From: an uncultured Planctomycetaceae bacterium
GTDB lineage: Bacteria > Planctomycetota > Planctomycetia > Pirellulales > Pirellulaceae
Reading direction: 5' to 3'
NCBI GenBank assembly: GCA_903921945.1
Contig: CAIXSC010000765.1
Coordinates: 1-5,145 of the forward strand
Length of the DNA stretch: 5,145 nt
Below the pieces are notes generated by a model. It was not told the DNA's origin and did no database searches. It saw only the letters and a list, made by a program, of their open reading frames with translations. A program made the translations under genes and the position numbers. This document shows positions 1 through 5,076 of this stretch, piece by piece (the first letter of the stretch is position 1; each line of letters starts with the position of its first letter).

Positions 1-4
1 CGCC

Positions 5-190
5 ATGAAACAGACTTTTCAGAGCATCCGGCGACTGTGGCGCGATCGGCGTGGCGGCGTGTTCGTCGAATACCTTCTGCTGTTGACGCTTGTGGGAATC
101 GGCACGATTGCCGGCCTCGCGACCGTTCGGGGCGCGCTGTTAAACGAGCTATTGGAATTGGCCGCCGCCATCGCGGCAATCACGCCCTGA
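5..190 (+). CDS. Flp-type (type IVb) prepilin, short form
   Basis: This 61-residue protein has the layout of an Flp pilin precursor. A basic leader (residues 1-17, rich in Arg/Lys) ends in Gly17, and Glu22-Tyr23 follow at positions +5 and +6 after it. That is the classical G/xxxxEY prepilin-peptidase site of Flp pilins. A single hydrophobic helix covers about residues 19-40, followed by a short amphipathic stretch (VRGALLNELLELAAAIAAI) that ends almost at the stop. The length matches the small Flp family. Known Flp pilins are cleaved in the inner membrane by a TadV-type peptidase and polymerised by the Tad machinery; that role is inferred here. Only four bases lie upstream of the ATG, so no ribosome binding site can be seen and an earlier in-frame start cannot be excluded. 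It is separated from the downstream operon by about 600 bp. The core aligns without gaps to the three longer proteins at 3665-5030. Confidence 0.85.
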   Translation: MKQTFQSIRRLWRDRRGGVFVEYLLLLTLVGIGTIAGLATVRGALLNELLELAAAIAAITP

Positions 191-260
191 TCGGATGAGT
201 GTTGGATCGATCTTTCTACCTTAGGCCGATCCGAAACGAGCCCACTCGAATCGAAGCACG

Positions 261-281
261 CGACGGACTTCCAATCCGTCG
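261..281. repeat. Dispersed planctomycete-type palindrome (GACGGACTTCCAA core)
   Basis: Perfect 7-bp arms CGACGGA (261-267) and TCCGTCG (275-281) enclose the loop CTTCCAA. The element resembles a palindrome I recall as abundant in Pirellula/Rhodopirellula-like genomes, where its chance translation gives the recurring peptides TDWKSV and DGLEVRR. Both peptides appear here in spurious reverse-strand frames. A second partial copy of the half-site (GACGGACTGC) starts at 291. It is followed by a direct repeat of GCGGGTTCC (299-307 and 318-326). Function is unknown. The repeat identity rests on memory and was not searched. Confidence 0.6.
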
Positions 282-665
282 ATTCTCTGGGACGGACTGC
301 GGGTTCCTGGATTTCCCGCGGGTTCCGCATCTTCGATTGTCAAGCGTCCATCCTCCCTAGCGTTGGCGATGTCCATGAATACACATCGTTGACGGATGGC
401 AAGTGCAGCGTTCCGTGTGCATCGCGCTCGACGTTGTCGAAGATGCAACGGCGGCGTGGTATTTGCAGGTGGCGGGAGCCGGACGCGCGCGGGTCTTTCC
501 AAGTCAATCGCTCCCACACTGCAGAACTGCGCGGCAAAGTCTCTTTATTCCGCGCGATCGGAACAACCGTGAAAAGGTCGACAATCGTCGAATTGTGAGT
601 CGATCAGCTTCGACGAGGGCCGTTTTCCCGGCGCACGACAAGTGCATCGCGGAGAGTGGCTTTTT

Positions 666-685
666 GAATTCAGAGTTCTGAATTC
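666..685. repeat. Near-perfect GAATTC-based palindrome
   Basis: GAATTCAGA (666-674) and TCTGAATTC (677-685) are perfect 9-bp inverted repeats separated by two bases. The structure can form an 8-bp stem with a 4-base loop. The T-run lies before the stem on the + strand, not after it, so it does not read as a + strand intrinsic terminator. It could be a repeat element or a protein-binding site. Confidence 0.55.
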
Positions 686-706
686 TGAAGTGCTCAGCAG
701 GTTGCC

Positions 707-722
707 GTCCCCGGCCGGGGAC
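707..722. repeat. Perfect 16-bp GC-rich palindrome
   Basis: GTCCCCGGCCGGGGAC is identical to its reverse complement over 16 bases with no loop. It lies 66 bases upstream of the operon start codon. An uninterrupted palindrome suggests a binding site for a dimeric protein or a repeat unit rather than an RNA hairpin. No known operator is recognised. Confidence 0.55.
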
Positions 723-736
723 CGGAACGCCGAAGC

Positions 737-753
737 CGGCGAGTCTTTCGCCG
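737..753 (+). promoter_or_regulatory. Hairpin in the leader before the 788 gene
   Basis: CGGCGA (737-742) and TCGCCG (748-753) form a perfect 6-bp stem around the loop GTCTT. It lies about 20 bases before the ribosome binding site of the operon's first gene. If transcribed it would sit in the 5' leader, where it could stabilise the message or affect translation. That role is inference only. Confidence 0.3.
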
Positions 754-773
754 CTCGGATTTCATCGTTTCTT

Positions 774-778
774 GAGGA
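774..778 (+). promoter_or_regulatory. Ribosome binding site supporting the GTG start at 788
   Basis: GAGGA lies nine bases before GTG 788. It decides the start of the membrane protein, because no ATG is available nearby and the next in-frame GTG (848) has no comparable purine-rich site. Confidence 0.6.
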
Positions 779-787
779 CTCGACAAC

Positions 788-2494
788 GTGGAAACCGTTT
801 CCGCCCATCCACGCCCGTCAGAATCGACGTACACCCCGCTGACCCCGGTGCTCAGCGAACGTTACGCCTTATCCGCCGGGCAGTTTAGCATTGTCGCGGC
901 ACTGACCGCGTGGTGCTGGTATCTCAGTTATATCCCGCTATTCCATGCCGTCACTTGGCGGCACGCGATGGTAGGGCAGTGGATTGCCGAACACAACGCC
1001 TTGCCCATGGTCGATCCAACTTTGCCGTTGGCCGATGGCATGGATTGGACAACGACTTCCTGGCTCAGCGATTTGCTGTTGCACTTATTGGAACGCGGCG
1101 GTGGACCGCTGGCCCTTCAAGCAACGCTCGTGGTGCTCGTGGGTGGAGCGTCTATCGGGTTGGCTCGACTGCTTTATCTGGAGACATCCAGTAAGCGATG
1201 GATGTTGGCCGGCTTGGCCCTCGTCCTTCCGTTCGTCTGGGCACGGGTCGGCGTGTTGCGTCCTGAACTCGCGGGAGCTGGATGTTTCGTCGGCTTGTTA
1301 CTGATGTTGCGCCGTCTACGCACGGAATCGGCGCCGAGTTCCATCGCTGGGTGGGCGGGTGGTGCGTGGCTGCCGTTGCTCATGGCCGTCTGGGCGAATC
1401 TGGACGGATCGGTGTTGCTGGGGACGGTGGCCGTCGCGTGCTTTGCGGTGGGCGAGTTTGTGGATGGCTGGCTGGAACGCCGCGATCCGCGACTGGTGGC
1501 TCGCGACGCCGACCGCCGCTGGCGGATCTGGCTTGTTCAGGCATCGATCGCCGCAACGCTTTGCACACCGCTCGGCTGGGATCTGTGGCGCCAGGCCGCC
1601 GCGCTCACGACCAGTTCGCTCGGAACCGCCTTTGGTGGCTTCCGGCCGCTGCTCTTCGCCTCCTGGCAAGGGCTCGGCGTGCTCGCGATGTGGGCCTTGT
1701 TGGGCGTGCTGCTGCGATATAGCCGGCGTGCGTTTCGCGCGGCCGATGTCCTGGCGTTCGTCGCCTTTAGTTTGCTGGCGGGCTTCAGTCAGTCGCTCAC
1801 GCCTTGGTTCGTGGTCGTCGCCGCGGGCATTCTTGTGCCACACGCCTCGCGGATTTTCCGGGACCGCGGATGGCTGATCCCGAAGGAGTCGGTGACGGCA
1901 GTTCAGGCCACGAGTGCTTTCGATACACGCGAAGCAGCCAGTAGCACGGATGCCGACAAGTCGCTCAGGGCGGCACGAACCGCCGACGCGAACTCAGCCG
2001 AGGAATCCGCTCAACCGTTTCAGTTCGCCTACAGCCTGGCCTCGCTGCTGATGATCTGGGTCGCTTTCGCGCTATCGCCGCTTGCGACACCGTTGCTCGG
2101 AGGCAAGCCACGGCCGCTCAACCGAATCTATTCACCCGACACGCCGCACGCGGTCGCCGAGTTTCTCCGCGGGCAAACGCCGAAAGGCTTGGTTTGGTGC
2201 CCCGAGGAGTGGGGCGATTGGCTGCGATGGAACGGCCCTGCGGGCATCAAGGTAGCGGCGAATTCCAACGCCTCGATTCTCCCGCGAATCGTGCGTACTG
2301 ACTACTCGCAAGTGACGCGGGCCGAAGGCACTTGGACAAGGACTCTGGACCGTTACGGCGTCGAATACCTCGCGATCGACAAACAGACGCAGCCACGTTT
2401 GGCGGACGGGGTCCAAAGCACTCTGGATTCCTGGACGGTCGTGTTTGAGGACGAATCGGCGTTGGTCGCTCGGCGAAAGGAGGCTGGCGAATGA
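788..2494 (+). CDS. Multi-pass membrane protein, GT-C glycosyltransferase-like
   Basis: This 568-residue protein has roughly 9-11 hydrophobic segments (about 32-52, 108-128, 138-176, 193-224, 247-262, 294-310, 320-352, 414-432). A C-terminal soluble domain follows from about residue 440. After the first helix comes the stretch W57-x5-G63-xWI, ALPMVDP (71-77) and SWLS (91-94). Further on are WANLDG (202-207) and TPLGW (260-264). These resemble a planctomycete family of GT-C-like membrane proteins, in which this loop is often WxxxxxGxWI...LPxxDP...WL. The C-terminal part has the order usual in that family: EEWGDWLRW (473-481), DRYGVEYL (521-528) and SWTVVFEDESALV (548-560). The family function is not established; transfer of sugar from a lipid-linked donor is inferred from architecture. 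A polar loop without membrane character (about 366-410) precedes the last helix. Translation starts at GTG, and the gene overlaps the next by 4 bp. Confidence 0.75.
   Translation: METVSAHPRPSESTYTPLTPVLSERYALSAGQFSIVAALTAWCWYLSYIPLFHAVTWRHAMVGQWIAEHNALPMVDPTLPLADGMDWTTTSWLSDLLLHLLERGGGPLALQATLVVLVGGASIGLARLLYLETSSKRWMLAGLALVLPFVWARVGVLRPELAGAGCFVGLLLMLRRLRTESAPSSIAGWAGGAWLPLLMAVWANLDGSVLLGTVAVACFAVGEFVDGWLERRDPRLVARDADRRWRIWLVQASIAATLCTPLGWDLWRQAAALTTSSLGTAFGGFRPLLFASWQGLGVLAMWALLGVLLRYSRRAFRAADVLAFVAFSLLAGFSQSLTPWFVVVAAGILVPHASRIFRDRGWLIPKESVTAVQATSAFDTREAASSTDADKSLRAARTADANSAEESAQPFQFAYSLASLLMIWVAFALSPLATPLLGGKPRPLNRIYSPDTPHAVAEFLRGQTPKGLVWCPEEWGDWLRWNGPAGIKVAANSNASILPRIVRTDYSQVTRAEGTWTRTLDRYGVEYLAIDKQTQPRLADGVQSTLDSWTVVFEDESALVARRKEAGE
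2476..2483 (+). promoter_or_regulatory. Strong ribosome binding site inside the upstream gene
   Basis: AAAGGAGG lies seven bases before ATG 2491 and within the last codons of the membrane-protein gene. Together with the ATGA stop/start overlap it fixes the start of the 386-residue protein and indicates translational coupling. Confidence 0.75.
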
Positions 2495-3651
2495 ACCGCC
2501 CGCACAACAAAGCTCGCAATAGCAAGTGGATGCTTGTCTTTGGGTGGTCACAGGTGGCATTCCTCGCGGCCTTGGTGGCTGTGCCGAGTGTCGCGGGATT
2601 AAGCCGCGATCCGCGGCCACGTCTACCGCAGTTCGAGTTGGAGCCAATTCGCGTCGAACCGCTCCATAACAACCCGCTGATCGTGACCGACGAACAATTG
2701 GCGGCGGTGCTGAAAAAGCTCGAACCGCGACTGCGACACTCGCAGCCCAAGATCAACTACGTGGATCATGCGCTGCGGTTCTGGGGCGTTGACGCGACGT
2801 TTACCGACCCGGCCTGCCTGTCGGGAGAGGAATTGAGGAAGTTGCTGGTCGACCACGAGGTGTTTAAGGCGGCATGGGGCAATGAGACCAAGCCGTTGAT
2901 GTCGATGCGCAACGGCCTCGTGACTGTGCGCATGCAGCAGGGCAATGCCACGGCGAGCCACGTGGACCATACGCTCGCCTCCTTGGCCGAGTGCGGCACA
3001 CCGCTCGATTTCGACCTGTCACTGCCGGGCCAAACCGTGCAGCTACGAACGATGCTGGCCAGCGCCATCGCCCGCTTCGAGATTAACCAACAGGAGTACG
3101 AATGGACAACGCTCGCCGCCGCGCTCTATGCCGTCGATGGCTCCGCTTGGTACTCGGTGGATGGCGAACGAATGGACTTCAACCGCTGTGCTCGCCGGCT
3201 GATGCGTCAACAGTACCAGCAGGGCGTTTGCTACGGCAACCATCGGCTGTACACGCTCGTGATGCTACTGCGCATCGATGAGCAGAAGCCGCTATTGGAC
3301 GAGGCGACGCGCGCGGAGATTAGCGCACACCTTCGCGAAGCGACTCGACGCCTCGTCGCCAGCCAGGCTCCGGAAGGCTTCTGGGACCAGAATTGGCCCG
3401 ACGCGAAGTCGGCTGCCCGGGATGAAAAGCTGGAGACGCCGCTCTCCCGGCGCATCCTCGCAACGGGCCACGCCCTGGAGTGGTGGGCCATGGCGCCCGC
3501 CGAATTCCATCCGCCGCGTGAAGTCTTGGTTCGCGCTGGACAGTGGCTGTCAAAAGAAATCGAAAGTATGGATGGACCGGCCATCGAGAAAAATTACACA
3601 TTCCTCAGTCACGCGGGTCGAGCTTTAAGGTTATGGCGAAGTGGTACGTAA
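2491..3651 (+). CDS. Membrane-anchored alpha-toroid-like protein, function unknown
   Basis: This 386-residue protein has a positively charged N-terminus and one hydrophobic segment (about 17-36), so it is probably anchored with its bulk outside the cytoplasm. The body is mostly helical. Distinct stretches are SHVDHTLASLAECGTPLDF (156-174), NQQEYEW (199-205), GVCYGNHRLYTL (245-256), SQAPEGFWDQNW (291-302), ILATGHALEWW (322-332) and YTFLSHAGRALRLW (369-382). I recall similar proteins as conserved and unnamed in planctomycetes. The repeating helices with GFWDxxW-like turns resemble alpha/alpha toroids such as the terpene-cyclase/prenyltransferase fold, but no DxDD or other known catalytic signature is seen. 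Cys247, His251, His157, Asp159 and His374 are candidate functional residues. The ATGA overlap with the upstream gene suggests the two products act together, for example on a surface polymer or on the pilin-like proteins downstream. That is inference. Confidence 0.7.
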   Translation: MNRPHNKARNSKWMLVFGWSQVAFLAALVAVPSVAGLSRDPRPRLPQFELEPIRVEPLHNNPLIVTDEQLAAVLKKLEPRLRHSQPKINYVDHALRFWGVDATFTDPACLSGEELRKLLVDHEVFKAAWGNETKPLMSMRNGLVTVRMQQGNATASHVDHTLASLAECGTPLDFDLSLPGQTVQLRTMLASAIARFEINQQEYEWTTLAAALYAVDGSAWYSVDGERMDFNRCARRLMRQQYQQGVCYGNHRLYTLVMLLRIDEQKPLLDEATRAEISAHLREATRRLVASQAPEGFWDQNWPDAKSAARDEKLETPLSRRILATGHALEWWAMAPAEFHPPREVLVRAGQWLSKEIESMDGPAIEKNYTFLSHAGRALRLWRSGT

Positions 3652-3652
3652 G

Positions 3653-3658
3653 AAGGAG
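3653..3658 (+). promoter_or_regulatory. Ribosome binding site deciding the start at 3665
   Basis: AAGGAG lies six bases before ATG 3665. A longer in-frame start at GTG 3641 exists, but it would overlap the previous gene, place this site inside the coding sequence and add residues absent from the paralogues. ATG 3665 is preferred. Confidence 0.75.
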
Positions 3659-3664
3659 TGCCGC

Positions 3665-4099
3665 ATGAAGTCATGGAAGACGCTGTGGCACGACGAGAGC
3701 GGATTCGTCGTGTCGGCGGAATTGATATTAATGGCGACGATCGCCTGTATTGGCTTGATTGTGGGATTGGTGTCCTACCGCGATGCGATCATGCAGGAAT
3801 TGGCGGACACGGGAGCGGCGATTAACGCGTTAAACCAGTCGTACTCGTTCGCCATCCTGGAAAACACGACAGCCGGGATCACCGTATCGAGCGGAGTGGT
3901 CACGATAACCTCGAATTTTGGCGACTTGGATGGCCTGACCACCACGACCAACGATCCGGTTATCACGGTTGTGACAACCTTCAGGAATTTCAGCTACGAG
4001 GACCAAACAGACGTCGGCGACGACACACAAGCACCGGGAGACGCACCTGCGGGTATCACCTTCTCGACGCAAATCCAGGAGGGGGAGGCGCTCCCTTAA
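3665..4099 (+). CDS. Flp-like prepilin paralogue with C-terminal extension (first of three)
   Basis: This 144-residue protein has a short leader (1-13, with LWHDESG), a hydrophobic helix (about 14-37) and an amphipathic segment with YRDAIMQELAD (38-48). The segment ends in LNQSYS (56-61), and an 83-residue extension follows. Glu19 to Arg39 is 20 residues and Arg39 to Glu45 is 6, exactly as in the short prepilin at 5-190. The candidate cleavage site is after Gly13, which puts Glu19 at +6 instead of the classical +5, and no Tyr follows it. The extension is rich in Thr, Val, Asp and Gly, probably mostly beta, has no cysteine, and ends in GEALP. It starts 13 bases after the toroid-like gene and is probably co-transcribed with it. 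Likely location is the cell envelope with the extension outside. Function is unknown; a modified pilin or minor pilin is the leading idea. Confidence 0.75.
   Translation: MKSWKTLWHDESGFVVSAELILMATIACIGLIVGLVSYRDAIMQELADTGAAINALNQSYSFAILENTTAGITVSSGVVTITSNFGDLDGLTTTTNDPVITVVTTFRNFSYEDQTDVGDDTQAPGDAPAGITFSTQIQEGEALP
4077..4088 (+). promoter_or_regulatory. Purine-rich ribosome binding site within the preceding gene
   Basis: AGGAGGGGGAGG sits in the last codons of the 3665 gene and ends eleven bases before ATG 4100. It is unusually long and offers more than one anti-Shine-Dalgarno match. It supports a start directly after the preceding stop. Confidence 0.6.
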
Positions 4100-4471
4100 A
4101 TGAAAAAGTTTTTTTTCTTTGACAGGTTAATTCTTGGGCTATGGTTGGATGTCCGCGGGGGATTGGCTCCTGTGGACACGATCTTGGTGACATCGCTGAC
4201 GGCGATCGGCGCCATGATTGGTTTGGCGGTGATTCGAGACGCGGTCGTGCAGGAAATGGGGGATGTGGCGGTAGCCTTGGATAACGTGGACCAATCATTC
4301 AGTGGAACGATCGTTCACGCGACTCTGGGAACTTTATGGACGGCGTCGTTCACGGACGACGCGGCGACGTTGAGTGATCCCGCTGGTGCCGAACCGGCGT
4401 GTTTGGATGTGCAAGTGTCGCCAACCTCCGAAGGTTCACCTTTGGCAGCTGTGGGTACTCCATTTCCTTAG
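4100..4471 (+). CDS. Diverged Flp-like prepilin paralogue (second of three)
   Basis: This 123-residue protein starts at the base directly after the TAA of the previous gene, so the two are almost certainly coupled. It has the family core: LWLDVRGG (14-21), an acidic residue (Asp26 in place of Glu), a hydrophobic helix (about 27-45), IRDAVVQEMGD (45-55) and VDQSFS (63-68). Asp26 to Arg46 is 20 residues and Arg46 to Glu52 is 6, as in its paralogues. It is the most diverged member at the cleavage site: two glycines (20 and 21) are possible, giving Asp at +6 or +5, and Pro24 lies just before the helix. The leader is odd, MKKFFFF, encoded across a run of eight T, so it is more hydrophobic than the basic leaders of the others. 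The extension of about 55 residues has one cysteine (Cys101) and ends in GTPFP. Function unknown. Confidence 0.7.
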   Translation: MKKFFFFDRLILGLWLDVRGGLAPVDTILVTSLTAIGAMIGLAVIRDAVVQEMGDVAVALDNVDQSFSGTIVHATLGTLWTASFTDDAATLSDPAGAEPACLDVQVSPTSEGSPLAAVGTPFP

Positions 4472-4537
4472 CGATTTGAGCGGCATGAGGGTCACCGCCT
4501 TTACCGGAGAGTTCGGCCTAGTGGTTTCAATGTTTAG

Positions 4538-4564
4538 TAGCCCGAAACGAATGCGTTTCTGCTA
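4538..4564 (+). other. Imperfect hairpin between the second and third long paralogues
   Basis: GAAACG (4544-4549) and CGTTTC (4554-4559) pair around the tetraloop AATG. The outer arms TAGC (4538-4541) and GCTA (4561-4564) extend the stem across a small internal bulge. No T-run follows closely, so it is not a standard intrinsic terminator. It may be an RNA processing or stability element, or may weaken read-through into the last gene. This 145-bp gap (4472-4616) shows no other gene. Confidence 0.35.
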
Positions 4565-4616
4565 ACGAGCATTTTCGCGTACGGTGTCCCTCGCGGGATG
4601 CGGAAGCGTGGTAATT

Positions 4617-5030
4617 ATGCGAATAGCTGAAGGAATCCAAAGGTTGGCGGTCGACGAGCGTGGTTTCGTCGTTTCGTCGGAATTGATGATGCTCTCGACG
4701 ATTGCCGTCTTAGGACTGCTGGTCGGCTTGACTGCGGCTCGGGACGCGGTCATTAGCGAGTTGTCGGACGTGGTTGGTTCGCTGCAGGATATCAATCAAA
4801 GCTACTCAATCGATGGCGTGGTTTATCACAATTCCAACGTCGCCGGCTTCGATTTCCTGGATGAATTAGATGAGTGTGACAGCGTCGATCAGACAGACAA
4901 TGACGTGGTTGGATTTGGTATGGCTGATAACTGCATCACCTTCGACGGTCCAGGTGGCGACGACAACTTGCCAGAAGGTGCTGAGTTCAACAGCATCAAC
5001 TTCCCGAGAAACGGGGAGCCGATACCGTAA
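4617..5030 (+). CDS. Flp-like prepilin paralogue with acidic two-cysteine extension (third of three)
   Basis: With the ATG at 4617 the protein has 137 residues. It has a leader ending in VDERG (12-16), a hydrophobic helix (about 17-40), ARDAVISELSD (41-51) and INQSYS (59-64), then an extension of 73 residues. Glu22 to Arg42 is 20 residues and Arg42 to Glu48 is 6. Gly16 as cleavage residue places Glu22 at +6. The extension is strongly acidic (many Asp/Glu between 79 and 123), has Cys87 and Cys106 that could form a disulfide, and ends in GEPIP. Over 26 bases around the cleavage site the DNA differs from the 3665 gene at only three positions, which supports duplication. A GTG start at 4584 is possible but less likely: it adds residues not seen in the paralogues and has no better upstream site. 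A weak GGAAG (4602-4606) lies before 4617. Function unknown. Confidence 0.72.
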   Translation: MRIAEGIQRLAVDERGFVVSSELMMLSTIAVLGLLVGLTAARDAVISELSDVVGSLQDINQSYSIDGVVYHNSNVAGFDFLDELDECDSVDQTDNDVVGFGMADNCITFDGPGGDDNLPEGAEFNSINFPRNGEPIP

Positions 5031-5076
5031 GGTTTGTTGTTTAGACTTTAAAGCGTCGCTGCTTGAGGTGACGCGG

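Larger units (their letters stand above)
191..787. other. Long intergenic region without a convincing gene
   Basis: These 597 bases between the short prepilin and the membrane-protein operon contain only short frames on either strand, none with a recognisable domain, a membrane segment or a good ribosome binding site. Several overlap one another, as expected for chance frames in DNA of this composition. The region holds at least four palindromic elements (261-281, 666-685, 707-722, 737-753), listed separately. It probably carries the promoter of the downstream operon, but I could not pick a convincing -35/-10 or -24/-12 pair. No clear terminator with a T-run follows the prepilin stop; only a weak 6-bp pairing (191-196 with 229-234) across a long loop is present. 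Confidence 0.6.

Noticed and set aside
191..234. Possible terminator after the short prepilin gene (TCGGAT with ATCCGA).
   Set aside because: The stem has only 6 bp, the loop exceeds 30 bases and no T-run follows.
291..330. GGGTTCC segments suggesting a tRNA T-arm.
   Set aside because: No acceptor, D or anticodon arms can be drawn around them. The sequence is better explained as a direct repeat next to the dispersed palindrome.
403..681. A 92-codon + strand frame in the long intergenic region.
   Set aside because: It starts at GTG without a ribosome binding site, has no recognisable domain or membrane segment, and runs into the GAATTC palindrome. Overlapping frames of similar length exist on both strands.
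1316..1843. A 175-codon reverse-strand frame, and others like it, opposite the membrane-protein gene.
   Set aside because: It lies wholly within a well-supported gene, is rich in Arg, Pro and Gln as expected of an antisense shadow in high-GC DNA, and has no domain.
3641..3664. A longer N-terminus for the first long paralogue from GTG 3641.
   Set aside because: It would overlap the preceding gene and read through the AAGGAG site; ATG 3665 fits the paralogues better.
4119..4145. TTGACA followed by TATGGT, resembling a sigma-70 promoter.
   Set aside because: The spacer is only 15 bases, the -10 is poor, and both lie inside the coding sequence for the leader of the 4100 protein, where they are explained by codons.
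4584..4616. GTG start at 4584 giving an N-terminus with LAGC, which resembles a lipoprotein lipobox.
   Set aside because: Only three residues precede the LAGC, so there is no signal peptide. The paralogues support the start at 4617, and no good ribosome binding site precedes 4584.
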